Assembly (NCBI RefSeq): GCF_001423845.1
Contig: NZ_LMPM01000001.1
Location: 1,879,398-1,943,397, forward strand
Direction: 5' to 3'
Length of the DNA stretch: 64,000 bases
Source: Sphingomonas sp. Leaf357
Lineage (GTDB): Bacteria; Pseudomonadota; Alphaproteobacteria; Sphingomonadales; Sphingomonadaceae
Under the pieces are notes generated by a model. It was not told the DNA's origin. It worked only from the letters and a program-made list of their open reading frames with translations, and did not search any database. Below, in pieces: positions 24,112 to 33,254 of this stretch (the first letter of the stretch is position 1; each line of letters begins with the position of its first letter). Both the position numbers and the translations under genes were made by a program.

Positions 24112-25407
24112 TTGCTTATCACGAGCGATCACGGAGGGTCTGGCCGGACGGGTCATGCCTTCGGACGGGCGTTGCGATCCTTGATCGCGGTCGCGCTGAC
24201 ATCTTATTTCGTGCCGTTGATCGCGCCGCTGGTGACGTTCGGAACGCTGGCGCAGAATATGTCCGGCACGATCAACACCCAAATCGCATCCTTGATCTCC
24301 GCGGTGACCGCCTTGTTCCTGTTTCGTCGCGTGACGGTGTACCCCGGAACGCGCGCCTTCGGGTTCATCCTGCCGGCGTTTTCGACCACTTTCGGCATCG
24401 CGGCGGCGGCGTTGCTGTTTTCGCGCGCGGATTACAGCGGCGCGATGCTGCTCGTCGGTTATATCGCGTCGGTCGGGGTGACGTTCCTGCTCGGTTATTT
24501 CGGACAGCGTGCCGCTCCGAAACGCATGTATTACGTCCCCACCGGCAATACCGGCATCGTGGCCGACGCCACGGACATCGATTGGGTGCGCCTGGATGCG
24601 CCGATCGTCCCGGATGATCCCGACATGTCGATCGTCGCCGATCTGCGTACCAATCATTCGCCCGAGTGGGAACGTATGCTGGCGCAGGCAGCGATCGCCG
24701 GCATCCCGGTCTACCATACCAAGCAATTGCGCGAATCGCTCACCGGGCGCGTGCAGATCGAGCATCTGTCCGAAAACAGCTTCGGCTCGCTGCTGCCCGC
24801 ACTCGGCTATCGTGGGATCAAGCGGACGATCGATTTGCTGGCAAGCATCGTTCTGCTGCCGATCCTGATCGTCCCGCTGCTGATTGTCGCCGCGTTCGTC
24901 GCGCTGAGTTCGCCCGGGCCGGTGCTGTTTCGGCAGCGACGCATGGGCTATCGCGGCGTGCCGTTCGACGTGTTGAAGTTTCGCACGATGGTGCAGCACG
25001 ACCAAAGCGGGGACGACGACATGCTGCGACAGTCGGCGATCACGCAGGATGCCGATGATCGCATCACGCGCGTCGGCAAGTTCCTGCGGCGGTCACGGAT
25101 CGATGAACTGCCGCAGATCATCAACATCCTGCGCGGCGAGATGAGTTGGATCGGCCCGCGGCCCGAAGCCGTCCCGCTCAGCGCATGGTATGAAAGTGAA
25201 CTCCCTTTCTATACTTATCGGCATATCGTGCGGCCGGGGATCACCGGATGGGCGCAGGTCAATCAGGGGCACGTCGCCGGGCTCGACGACGTCCACGTCA
25301 AACTTCACTATGATTTCTATTATATCAAATTCTTCTCGTCCTGGCTCGATCTGCTGATCGCTCTTCGGACGATCGGCATCATGATCACTGGGTTCGGCGC
25401 GAAATAG
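24112..25407 (+). CDS. Undecaprenyl-phosphate sugar phosphotransferase (EPS priming enzyme)
   Basis: A membrane-bound polyprenyl-phosphate hexose-1-phosphate transferase. The N-terminal half has about four TM helices; the C-terminal catalytic domain starts at KRTIDLLASIVLLPILIV and holds SSPGPVLFRQRRMGYRG, FDVLKFRTM, DELPQIINILRGEMSWIGPRP and GITGWAQVNQG. It begins lipid-linked EPS repeat synthesis. I chose the TTG at 24112 (431 aa) because GAGGTG lies six bases upstream; the frame is open to 23899 and a GTG at 24103 is also possible. First gene of the EPS locus. Confidence 0.85.
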   Translation: MLITSDHGGSGRTGHAFGRALRSLIAVALTSYFVPLIAPLVTFGTLAQNMSGTINTQIASLISAVTALFLFRRVTVYPGTRAFGFILPAFSTTFGIAAAALLFSRADYSGAMLLVGYIASVGVTFLLGYFGQRAAPKRMYYVPTGNTGIVADATDIDWVRLDAPIVPDDPDMSIVADLRTNHSPEWERMLAQAAIAGIPVYHTKQLRESLTGRVQIEHLSENSFGSLLPALGYRGIKRTIDLLASIVLLPILIVPLLIVAAFVALSSPGPVLFRQRRMGYRGVPFDVLKFRTMVQHDQSGDDDMLRQSAITQDADDRITRVGKFLRRSRIDELPQIINILRGEMSWIGPRPEAVPLSAWYESELPFYTYRHIVRPGITGWAQVNQGHVAGLDDVHVKLHYDFYYIKFFSSWLDLLIALRTIGIMITGFGAK

Positions 25408-25794
25408 TCAGGCGAGCAGGCGCAACGCCACCAGCGCGCCGATCCCGAGCGCGACCAGCGCGATCCCGCGCCAGCGCCGGCGGCGATAGGGGCGGGGCAA
25501 GGCGTGCGGATGGCGCCGGTCGTAGCGCCCGAGCCGCTGCTGCACCGCACGCTGCCGCAGGATGTGCAATCTCTCGGCCTCGGCCAGCATCGCATCGTGC
25601 GCTTTCCGCGTCTCCTGCACCGACAGGCAGCGATACGCCTGTTGCACATCCTGAAAGCGGCGGGGCAGATCGCCATCCTCGCTCGCGACATCAGGATGAT
25701 GCAACTTGCTCAGCCGGACGAACGCCGCGCGAATGTCGGGCTGGGTCGCATCGGGTTGGATGCCAAGAACCTGATAGAAATTGCGATGCGTCAA
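25408..25794 (-). CDS. Membrane-anchored J-domain protein
   Basis: A 128-residue protein with an N-terminal J-domain (about 4-70): NFYQVLGIQPDATQPDIRAAF, the HPD motif in LHHPDVASE, and RRFQDVQQAYRCLS. A basic region (RPYRRRRWRG) precedes a C-terminal TM helix (ALVALGIGALVALRLL). HPD motifs stimulate DnaK ATPase, so this is likely a membrane-recruited Hsp70 co-chaperone. It overlaps the M48-type protease by 4 nt, suggesting a shared membrane-proteostasis job. Confidence 0.85.
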   Translation of the reverse strand: MTHRNFYQVLGIQPDATQPDIRAAFVRLSKLHHPDVASEDGDLPRRFQDVQQAYRCLSVQETRKAHDAMLAEAERLHILRQRAVQQRLGRYDRRHPHALPRPYRRRRWRGIALVALGIGALVALRLLA

Positions 25795-26765
25795 GGCGTG
25801 CGGCGCTCCGCGACCAGGGCCTGGATGGCAGCGATCCGCGTTGCCGGCGATTCGTGTCGGGCGAGCAAGGCGATGCCGAAATCGCTGCCGCCGAGTCGCG
25901 GCAACAGCGCGGCACCTCGCACCGGATCGAATCCGGCATCGAGCATCAGCGTAGCGCCGAGCCGGTCCGCCGCACTCTCGATCTGTCGGACGCCTTGACG
26001 ACCGCCGACGGTGCCGCTGCGCATCAGGGCCGCGTGACCGAGGATGTTGTGCGCCATTTCGTGCGCGATCAGGAACGCCAGTTCGTCGTCGTTGCGAAGC
26101 TGCGCCACCACGCCGGTCGTCAGGAAGACATGGCGACCGTCGGCAAAGGCGTTGCGTTGTCCCGAGCGTGCGAGGTGCACGCGCGACGGGCAGGCGGGCC
26201 GGGGTGTGATATCGATAGTGTGGCTGGTGCCATCGCGCAGCACGGTCACCCCCCGCGCCGTCTGCAGCAGATCGTTGACGACATCCGCGCGGTGACGGGC
26301 GCGTGCGGCATCGAACGGCAAGGCGAGATCTGGGTCGGGCGGGATGGCCTGGCCATCGATCGCGAGCAGAATATCACCCGCGTCGATTCCGGCGACCGCG
26401 GCCGGACTATCCGGCACCACCACGATTACCCCGGGACCGCGATCGATTGGAAATGCGGCGACCACGCTCGCACGATCAGCCGCCTGAAATTGCGATAGGT
26501 GTTGGAGCACCAGACCGGTGGCGGGATCGAGTTTCGAGCAGTTCCGGCGTGAGGCCATCGCGAGGCTGAAGGCCAATCGGGCCACGCGCGCGTCGTCCTC
26601 ACGGCCAGCTAGATAGGATCCGCCAGCGGATGTCTTCGTGATTGAGGTGCGGACCTTTTCGGCGGACGCGTTCACAGCGGCACCGGTGCCAACTATGCCG
26701 ATGGTCAACCCGGCAGCGCTCAGGAAAAGCGCCCGAACCGTCGATGACACGGTCGAGAAAATCAC
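25791..26765 (-). CDS. PDZ-containing M48-like metalloprotease
   Basis: A secreted or membrane-anchored zinc protease of about 324 residues. A PDZ domain (FPIDRGPGVIVVVPDSPAAVAGIDAGDILLAIDGQAIP) is followed by the catalytic helix HEMAHNILGHAAL (His235) and the third ligand in ESAAD (about 263). No ATG lies near; the frame is open to 26945. I placed the start at GTG 26765, which gives a signal-like N-terminus (VRALFLSAAGLTIGIVGTGAAVNA); GTG 26747 is an alternative. It is upstream of and coupled to the J-domain gene. The PDZ-before-protease order resembles BepA/LoiP-like envelope proteases only loosely. Confidence 0.8.
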   Translation of the reverse strand: MIFSTVSSTVRALFLSAAGLTIGIVGTGAAVNASAEKVRTSITKTSAGGSYLAGREDDARVARLAFSLAMASRRNCSKLDPATGLVLQHLSQFQAADRASVVAAFPIDRGPGVIVVVPDSPAAVAGIDAGDILLAIDGQAIPPDPDLALPFDAARARHRADVVNDLLQTARGVTVLRDGTSHTIDITPRPACPSRVHLARSGQRNAFADGRHVFLTTGVVAQLRNDDELAFLIAHEMAHNILGHAALMRSGTVGGRQGVRQIESAADRLGATLMLDAGFDPVRGAALLPRLGGSDFGIALLARHESPATRIAAIQALVAERRTP

Positions 26766-26820
26766 CGGAGATAAAAACCCTGTAAAAGCGAAGAGGATCG
26801 AAGCCGAAGAAGCGAACAAC

Positions 26821-26854
26821 AAAAAAAGGCCGCCCGAGTCAATCGGACGGCCTT
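26821..26854 (-). terminator. Terminator of the 26878 gene
   Basis: On the minus strand AAGGCCGTCCGA (26854-26843), loop TTGAC, and TCGGGCGGCCTT (26837-26826) form a 12-bp stem with one G-U pair. A T-run (from the A-run 26821-26827) follows. It lies 24 nt after the 26878 stop and precedes the M48 gene. Confidence 0.9.
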
Positions 26855-26877
26855 CCTCGTATCTAATGCAGAACAGC

Positions 26878-27117
26878 TTACGGGCTGGTCGGCTTCGTGT
26901 CGTTCTTGTCGACAGCGACGTAGATGCCGGCGCCGATTGCTGCAACCGCTGCGAGAGCGATGATCAGCGAGGAACCACCAACTGCTGCGTTGTCGCCGTC
27001 AACCTTCTCGGTTGCCGGCTGCGTCAACGGAGTCGCGATCGGTGCGGCTGCTGCCAACGTCGGAACTGCCAGCAGCGAAGCTGCCGTCATTGCCGTGTAG
27101 AAACCTTTAAACTTCAC
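26878..27117 (-). CDS. Small exported protein with C-terminal TM
   Basis: A 79-residue protein with an N-terminal signal peptide (MKFKGFYTAMTAASLLAVPTLAAAA), a short acidic segment, then a C-terminal TM helix (SSLIIALAAVAAIGAGIYVAV) and a DKNDTKPTSP tail. It has its own strong terminator, implying an abundant short transcript. It lies between the priming transferase region and the epimerase, so it may be linked to EPS synthesis, but no family is recognised. Confidence 0.72.
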   Translation of the reverse strand: MKFKGFYTAMTAASLLAVPTLAAAAPIATPLTQPATEKVDGDNAAVGGSSLIIALAAVAAIGAGIYVAVDKNDTKPTSP

Positions 27118-27300
27118 TTTGCTTCTCCCTTTCAGAACCCTTCAGCTCCGAATCTCATAGAGCTTCTAGTTCATCGTAACTCGGTATGTCCACCCCAAAA
27201 AGCCGGCGTCGACAGCGACCTAACAGACGTTCGTAACCAAACCGCAAACTCGCATTTTATACTTAAGTTCCAATGGAATTTATAGCAACGAACATCCCAC

Positions 27301-27328
27301 GGATCTGTGGCTTTCGGGCCACAGATCC
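27301..27328. terminator. Perfect 10-bp hairpin after the epimerase gene
   Basis: GGATCTGTGG (27301-27310), 8-nt loop, CCACAGATCC (27319-27328). It lies just after the epimerase stop (27338, minus strand). No T-tract follows on the minus strand, so it may be a 3'-end stabiliser rather than an intrinsic terminator. The rest of 27118-27337 is AT-richer and contains the likely promoter of the 27117 gene. Confidence 0.5.
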
Positions 27329-27337
27329 TCTTAAAAA

Positions 27338-28333
27338 TCAGACGCCGTGATACTTGCGGTACCACGCCACGAAGCGCGGCACACCCTCGGCGATCGTCGT
27401 GCGCGGTTCGAACCCGAGATCGCGCTGGATCGCGCTGATGTCGGCGAAGGTGTCGCGGACATCGCCGGGCTGCATCGGCAACAGGTTACGCTCCGCCGGT
27501 CGTCCGCACGCCTGTTCGATCAGCGAGATCATCTCCCCCAATTCTTCCGAGCGGTTGTTGCCGATATTGTAGAGCCGGTGCGGGCTGATGCTGCCGCCGG
27601 CGTTGGGGGCACCATCGTCCGCCGGGGGATTGTCCAGGCAGGCGACGATGCCGGCGACGATATCGTCGATGTATGTGAAATCGCGGCGCATGCGCCCTTC
27701 GCCGAAGACGTCGATCGGGCGATTTTCGAAGATCGCTTTGGTGAACAGCCACATCGCCATGTCCGGGCGGCCCCACGGCCCGTAGACCGTGAAGAATCGC
27801 AGCCCCGTCTGCGGCAGGCGATAGAGATGCGCATAGGTCTCGCTCATCAACTCGTCCGCCTTCTTGGTCGCGGCGTAGAGCGACAAGGGCTGATCGACGC
27901 GATCCTCGACCCGGAAAGGCAGGGTGTCGTTGCCGCCATAGACCGAGGAGGAGGATGCATAGACCATGTGCTCGACCCGCCGATGGCGCGCGACCTCGAG
28001 CAGATTGAGATGCCCGGCGAGATTCGAGCGGAGATAGGCACGCGGGTTCTCGATCGAATAGCGTACGCCGGCCTGCGCCCCCAGATGCACGATGCGATCG
28101 AAACGCTGCCCGTCGAGCACCGCGTCGAGTGCAGTCTCGTCCGCGAAATCGACCTGCGCGAATGCGAACGCGTCGCCCGACTTGGCCAGTTCGGCGAGAC
28201 GGGCATGCTTCAGGTTGACGTCGTAATAGTCGTTCAGACTGTCGATCCCGAAAACCTGGTCGCCCCGCGCGAGCAGATGGCGCGAGACATTGAAGCCGAT
28301 GAACCCGGCCGCGCCGGTGACGAGAACTCTCAT
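27338..28333 (-). CDS. NAD-dependent epimerase, UDP-glucuronate 4-epimerase type
   Basis: A 331-residue extended SDR. GAAGFIGFNVSRHLLARGD (7-25) binds NAD; GIDSLNDYYDVNLKHARL is typical of UDP-glucuronate 4-epimerases; catalytic YAATK and the FFTVYGPWGRPDMA segment follow. It probably makes UDP-galacturonate. Together with the nucleotide-sugar dehydrogenase at 50167 and two AsnB amidotransferases it points to an acidic or amidated uronate in the polymer. Confidence 0.88.
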   Translation of the reverse strand: MRVLVTGAAGFIGFNVSRHLLARGDQVFGIDSLNDYYDVNLKHARLAELAKSGDAFAFAQVDFADETALDAVLDGQRFDRIVHLGAQAGVRYSIENPRAYLRSNLAGHLNLLEVARHRRVEHMVYASSSSVYGGNDTLPFRVEDRVDQPLSLYAATKKADELMSETYAHLYRLPQTGLRFFTVYGPWGRPDMAMWLFTKAIFENRPIDVFGEGRMRRDFTYIDDIVAGIVACLDNPPADDGAPNAGGSISPHRLYNIGNNRSEELGEMISLIEQACGRPAERNLLPMQPGDVRDTFADISAIQRDLGFEPRTTIAEGVPRFVAWYRKYHGV

Positions 28334-28579
28334 GGGGAAACTCCTGGATTTCGCTGGTGCCCTAGAGAATGAGGGGTGGGCACGGCAAGGAAAACGCGCG
28401 CAGATGCTGTCAGAATAGGATTCGGAACAACCGACCGCTCACGTCGGGCCGGCACTACAACGCAACCGTTCCGTGAGGTACTGGATCGCGGCGTCGATGC
28501 GGCATCGAAGGCCACGCGTTGCGAAGCGCGGCCATCCCTTCTAAGCGAAATTTTCGTCTCGCTTTCCTAGGACTTCATC

Positions 28580-29659
28580 CTGCTACCGTACTGGATCCTT
28601 TTCATCGCTTGGATGCTGGCGGCGCTGGCGAACAATTGGGTGCCAAGTGTGGTCGACGGGGCAGCGTCAAAACGTCTGGCACCTTCGCTTGCCCTCAACA
28701 TCATGGGGCTGGCGACGGCGCTGATGATCGGCCTTCGTTTCGAGGTGGGCGGCGACTGGATCCCGTATCTCGAGAATTACAATCTGGTCCAGATCCTGGC
28801 TTTTCGGGAAGCGATCTCACAGTTCGACGTAGGATATTCCGCGGTCGTGCTGATCGCGGCCAGGCTCGATGCCGGCATGTGGCTGGTCAATACGATTTGC
28901 GGGCTGATCATGACGCTCGGTATCATCCGTTTCTGTGCGCGGCAGCCAAACCCTGCGCTGACCTTTCTGGTCGCGATCCCGTACCTCGTGATCGTCGTGG
29001 GGATGGGGTACACGCGTCAGGGCGTCGCGATCGGCATCATCCTGGCGGGGTTCGCCGATGTCGAAGAGAAATCCATCGTTCGGTTGGTGATTTACATTTT
29101 TGCCGCCGCGTTGTTTCACAAGACCGCGTTGTTGATGCTGCCGATCGCCATGGCGCCGATCCTGCGCCGCAATTTGGTCCAGTCTGTCTTGGGCGGCCTT
29201 ATTTTTGTGACGTTGTTCTACGTACTGCTGAGCGATTCTGCCGATCAGCTGATCACCGGCTATGTTGATTCGGATTACGAGTCCTCCGGAGCTGTCGTTC
29301 GCGTGGCGATGAATTTCGTACCGGCGGTTCTGGCCCTGTTGTTGCGAAAGAGACTCGGCTTCAACACGTACCAGCAAGATATGTGGAGCGTGATCGCACT
29401 CGTTGCGCTGGCAACCCTTCCGCTGGTGATCTTCGCCAATTTCACGACGGCGATCGACCGGCTGGCGCTGTTCCTGATCCCGCTTCAACTCGCTGTCCTG
29501 CCCCGTATCCCGTACGTCTTCGGCAACAAAAGTGGGACCAGCACTCAGTTGACGCTGGCGGTTTGCGGTTATTCGGCGGCGGTACAAATGGTATGGTTGG
29601 TGTTCGCGACGCATGCGCAATACTGGGTGCCGTACCGGATTTATTTCCTCGGCGAATGA
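28580..29659 (+). CDS. EpsG-family EPS polymerase-like membrane protein, CTG start inferred
   Basis: A polytopic membrane protein of about 359 residues with FEVGGDWIPYLENYN, TRQGVAIGIIL and FHKTALLMLPIAM motifs typical of EpsG-type polysaccharide polymerases. The annotated-looking ATG (28613) would cut the first TM; in the same frame LLPYWILFIAWMLAAL precedes it, as in EpsG N-termini. Only CTG (28580) is available after a stop at 28568-28570, with AGGA about seven bases upstream. It starts the plus-strand glycan-assembly block. 28334-28579 holds only its promoter region and the divergent epimerase promoter. Confidence 0.75.
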   Translation: MLPYWILFIAWMLAALANNWVPSVVDGAASKRLAPSLALNIMGLATALMIGLRFEVGGDWIPYLENYNLVQILAFREAISQFDVGYSAVVLIAARLDAGMWLVNTICGLIMTLGIIRFCARQPNPALTFLVAIPYLVIVVGMGYTRQGVAIGIILAGFADVEEKSIVRLVIYIFAAALFHKTALLMLPIAMAPILRRNLVQSVLGGLIFVTLFYVLLSDSADQLITGYVDSDYESSGAVVRVAMNFVPAVLALLLRKRLGFNTYQQDMWSVIALVALATLPLVIFANFTTAIDRLALFLIPLQLAVLPRIPYVFGNKSGTSTQLTLAVCGYSAAVQMVWLVFATHAQYWVPYRIYFLGE

Positions 29660-29686
29660 TGCGACGCGCCGCTTGGACAACTAACC

Positions 29687-30940
29687 ATGACTTCGAATAG
29701 GGTGGACGGTAATCAGAAGATCCCCGTGATCTATATGTGCTACGACGGCGTGCTTGAGCCGCTCGGCGAGAGCCAGGTCGTGGCATATCTCGAAATCTTG
29801 GCGGACGAGTATTCCATTCATCTGATAAGCTTCGAAAAGCCCGCCGATGCCGCACGGAAAGAGCTTGTCGCGCGAATGTCGCGGCGGCTGGAGACGGCCG
29901 GCATCATCTGGCACCGTCGACGCTATCACAAGCGTCCACGAATCCTGTCGACGCTGTGGGACATGGGCGGGGCGATTCTGCTCGCGATTTGGCTGGCAGT
30001 CCGCCACCGAGCGCGCGTTTTGCATTCGCGTAGCGTGCTGTGTGCGGCGATGCTGTATCCGGCCCGCCTCTTCGGTCGTGCACGGTTCGTCGTCGATATT
30101 CGTGGCTTCTGGGTCGATGAGCGCGTCGATGCCGGGTTGATTCCAAACGGCGGCATCATCTTTCGGGTCTTGAAGCGTATCGAAAAAACGATGCTGCGCA
30201 ACGCCGATCATATCGTCACGCTGACACACGCCTCAGTTCCGTATCTGCGCGATGACGATCGCTTGGGCCGGACGCACGCGCCGATCAGCGTGATTCCGAC
30301 CTGTGCTGATCTCGACTTGTTTTCGCCGGAAGAAACGTCGTGCGATACGCGGTCCCCGGGGGGCAGCGCGACCGCGCTCACGCTCGGTTATGTCGGTCAA
30401 CTCGGCACTTGGTACATGCTCGAGGAGATGCTTGCCTTCTTCGCGGCGATCCGCCGCCTTCGTCCGGCGGCGAGATTGCTCGTCATCAACAAAAATCAGC
30501 AGGATGAGGTGCGCGCGGGGTTGGAACGCGCCGGGATAGATCCCGCGGTGGTCGAGATACGCGGCGCGACTCGTGACGAAATGCCCGAGCAGATCCGCCG
30601 GATGGATGCCGGACTGGCCTTGATCCGACCATATTTTTCGAAGATCGCCAGCGCCCCGACCAAGCTCGCCGAATATCTCGGCTGTGGCGTGCCGGTCGTC
30701 GGCAATGCCGGCTGCGGCGATATGGTGCGGATCATCGAAGACGACGGCGTGGGTGTCGCGATGGCCGATACGCGGGCGGACACGATCGAGGCCGCCGCAA
30801 TCGCCTTGCTTGATCGGCTGGAGGATCCCGCGATCGGTGCGCGCTGCACGGCGTCGGCGCGCCGACATTTCCTCCTGACCGATGGTGCCGCGCGGTACCG
30901 CGACATCTACCGCTCGCTCACCACGGGCTGCCCGCTATAA
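29687..30940 (+). CDS. GT4-type glycosyltransferase
   Basis: A 417-residue GT-B glycosyltransferase. The N-terminal lobe reads VIYMCYDGVLEPLGESQVVAYLEILADEYSIHLISFE; the C-terminal GT4 lobe has GYVGQLGTWYMLEEML and the donor-binding APTKLAEYLGCGVPVVGNAGCGDM. ATG 29687, 27 nt after the EpsG stop. Its stop overlaps the next ATG (TAATG). Adds a sugar to the lipid-linked EPS unit; donor and acceptor unknown. Confidence 0.87.
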   Translation: MTSNRVDGNQKIPVIYMCYDGVLEPLGESQVVAYLEILADEYSIHLISFEKPADAARKELVARMSRRLETAGIIWHRRRYHKRPRILSTLWDMGGAILLAIWLAVRHRARVLHSRSVLCAAMLYPARLFGRARFVVDIRGFWVDERVDAGLIPNGGIIFRVLKRIEKTMLRNADHIVTLTHASVPYLRDDDRLGRTHAPISVIPTCADLDLFSPEETSCDTRSPGGSATALTLGYVGQLGTWYMLEEMLAFFAAIRRLRPAARLLVINKNQQDEVRAGLERAGIDPAVVEIRGATRDEMPEQIRRMDAGLALIRPYFSKIASAPTKLAEYLGCGVPVVGNAGCGDMVRIIEDDGVGVAMADTRADTIEAAAIALLDRLEDPAIGARCTASARRHFLLTDGAARYRDIYRSLTTGCPL

Positions 30941-32016
30941 TGACGAATATCCTGATCCTTTGCCCATATCCGCAGGGCGTGGCGGCGGGACAAAGGCTGA
31001 AATACGAACAATATCTCGATGACTGGCGTGCCGCAGGATTCACGGTCACCGTGTCCTCGTTCATGGACCTAGCAACTTGGGAAACCGCATACCAACGCGG
31101 CAATTTGTTCGGGAAAGTGGTTGGAACGATGCGGGGGCATCTCCGCCGGTTGCGCGATCTGATCCGGCTGCGGCACTATGATATCGTATACATCTCGATG
31201 TGGGTCACACCATTCGGCACGTCGTGGATGGAGCGCATCACGCGCCGCCTGTCGCGTGCTTTGGTCTACGATATCGAGGATAATCTGCTCACTGACGATG
31301 GCGCACCGGTCGGTTTGCGACAGCGACTGAAGAATCGGGGCAAGGCGCGTTTCCTGCTCGAACATGCGGATCACGTCATCACCGCGTCGCCATTTCTGCT
31401 CGAACGATTTCGCGCCTTGAACGCGCGACGGGCCGTTTCGCTGATCTATCCATCCGTCGACACCGATACGTTTCGCCCGCGCGACACCCGGTCGAATGAA
31501 AAGAAACCGGTGATCGGCTGGACGGGGACGTTCAGTTCGGAACCCTATCTCGATCTACTGCGCCCGGTGTTCCAGGAATTGGCGCGGCGCGTCGACTACA
31601 AGTTGATCGTAATCGGCAATTTTCCGTATGCGCTCCCGGGTGTCGATCTCGAAGTCTTGACGTGGTCGCGGCAGGAGGAAGTGGCGCAGATGCAGCGCCT
31701 GGATATCGGCGTATATCCATTGCCGGACGACGATTGGGTGCTGGGCAAGGCCGGGCTCAAAGTTATCCAGTACATGGCGTTCGGCCTGCCCAGCGTATCG
31801 AGCGCGATCGGCACCGCGACGCGTCAGGTGACCGATGGTGTCGACGGTTTCCTGGTCGATAGCGATGATCAGTGGTTGGAAGTGCTGCAGCGCCTGTGTC
31901 GAGATGCCGGGCTGCGGAACAAGATCGGTGCGGCGGCACGGGCCACGGCAGTCGATACCTACTCGCGGCAGATGACGGCGAGACAATATCTTTCGATATT
32001 ACGGTCATTCAGGTGA
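30940..32016 (+). CDS. GT4-like glycosyltransferase
   Basis: A 358-residue GT-B glycosyltransferase overlapping the previous gene by one base, so the two are coupled. Motifs: PQGVAAGQRLKYEQYLDDWRAAGF at the N-terminus, GWTGTFSSEPYLDLLRPVF opening the C-terminal lobe, and KAGLKVIQYMAFGLPSVSSAIG at the donor site. Acts in EPS repeat assembly; specificity unknown. It converges on the 32108 gene. Confidence 0.83.
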   Translation: MTNILILCPYPQGVAAGQRLKYEQYLDDWRAAGFTVTVSSFMDLATWETAYQRGNLFGKVVGTMRGHLRRLRDLIRLRHYDIVYISMWVTPFGTSWMERITRRLSRALVYDIEDNLLTDDGAPVGLRQRLKNRGKARFLLEHADHVITASPFLLERFRALNARRAVSLIYPSVDTDTFRPRDTRSNEKKPVIGWTGTFSSEPYLDLLRPVFQELARRVDYKLIVIGNFPYALPGVDLEVLTWSRQEEVAQMQRLDIGVYPLPDDDWVLGKAGLKVIQYMAFGLPSVSSAIGTATRQVTDGVDGFLVDSDDQWLEVLQRLCRDAGLRNKIGAAARATAVDTYSRQMTARQYLSILRSFR

Positions 32017-32107
32017 TTCGTAGCCGGTCATTTGAAATTCAGCAGAACCGCTCGCGACCGCGCCATTTTCCAAAGAACAGCAAGGCCTTGAAATCATTCG
32101 GTGATGC

Positions 32108-33232
32108 TCAAGTTTTCTTAGGCGTGCCGATTGGGTCGCTTTGAGGAACAGCCAGATTTTGCCATAGGTGACAAATCTTTGCCTGGGAAAAACGATCGGC
32201 AATCGAACGTGCCGCCGTGCCGATCCGGTCCCGCAGATTTTCGTCTCGTAAAAGCCTCAGGCAGCGTTCTGCGGCAATCTCCTCGTCACCGACGTTTACG
32301 AGATAGCCGTCGATGCCGTCTGTGATCAGTTCGGACGGGCCGGTCGGACAATCAAATGCGACGCAGGCTTTGCCATACGCCATGGCTTCCGCCAGCACGT
32401 TGGGAATGCCTTCGTACCGGGATGTCAGCAAAAACACGTCGATCTGAGACCAGATTTCTGCAAGGTGATCGAACCGGGGGAGAAACAGCACGCGGTCCCG
32501 CAGGCCAAGCTTTTCTGCCTGTGCGCGATGTTGCGCTTCGAGGTCGCCCTCACCGACAAGGATGAGCCTTGCCCCTGGGCGTTCGTGCAAGATCTTTGCA
32601 AAGATTGGCAGCGCTAGATCGAAACCCTTTTGCCAATCATGCCGGCCGATGCAGGCGATCACCTCGTCGTCTGCCAGGTGAGCAAGCGCAGGTGAGGGAG
32701 CCGGGAGCGGGTCGAGCGGTCGGTCAACCACGTTCGGAATGACGATCAGACGATCAGCTCCGATTCCTAGACGGTCCCGATAATAATCGGCGGTGCGATT
32801 GGTCTGACAGATGATGCCGTCTAACCGCTTGATGGTGAGCGCCCGTAAGGCCCGCCACTTCTTCGACATTTGCAGCATGGGTGGGTACGCGCGTTCGCTG
32901 CCGTAAACCCGCGTCCAGTGACACCCGATCGTAACCCCCCGGAGGATTGCCGAGGTCGATTGACCCATGCCGATACAAATGTCTGGCCGTCGATCGATAA
33001 CGTATCGACGAAGCTCCTTCAGCAGCGTGAAGCCTCCAGCATGCCGGTTCGCGCCGTAGTTCGAGACGCCGCGCACGAAATCGAACCTTTCGGCAAATCC
33101 GCCGACGACCAGTTGTAGGCAGAGGATTGTGACGTCGTGGCCCGCCGTGGAGAGGCACTTGGCCGCCGCCACGGTCGAGCGTTGCAACCCGCCAGCCGCA
33201 TAATCGTCGTGGATCAGGAACAGGATCGTCAT
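32108..33232 (-). CDS. GT4 glycosyltransferase
   Basis: A 374-residue GT-B enzyme. The N-terminus MTILFLIHDDYAAGGLQRSTVAAAKCLSTAGH includes the AGG-Q acceptor-side motif; the C-terminus has CIGRHDWQKGFDLALPIFAKIL and EAMAYGKACVAFDCPTGPSELITDGIDG. Start ATG 33232 is preceded by CGGAG; a longer frame to 33277 lacks a good SD. First of the minus-strand run 32108-35361 with DUF1919 and the flippase, all of EPS type. Confidence 0.87.
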   Translation of the reverse strand: MTILFLIHDDYAAGGLQRSTVAAAKCLSTAGHDVTILCLQLVVGGFAERFDFVRGVSNYGANRHAGGFTLLKELRRYVIDRRPDICIGMGQSTSAILRGVTIGCHWTRVYGSERAYPPMLQMSKKWRALRALTIKRLDGIICQTNRTADYYRDRLGIGADRLIVIPNVVDRPLDPLPAPSPALAHLADDEVIACIGRHDWQKGFDLALPIFAKILHERPGARLILVGEGDLEAQHRAQAEKLGLRDRVLFLPRFDHLAEIWSQIDVFLLTSRYEGIPNVLAEAMAYGKACVAFDCPTGPSELITDGIDGYLVNVGDEEIAAERCLRLLRDENLRDRIGTAARSIADRFSQAKICHLWQNLAVPQSDPIGTPKKT

Positions 33233-33254
33233 CGGCTCCGATGTACTGCGGGCG

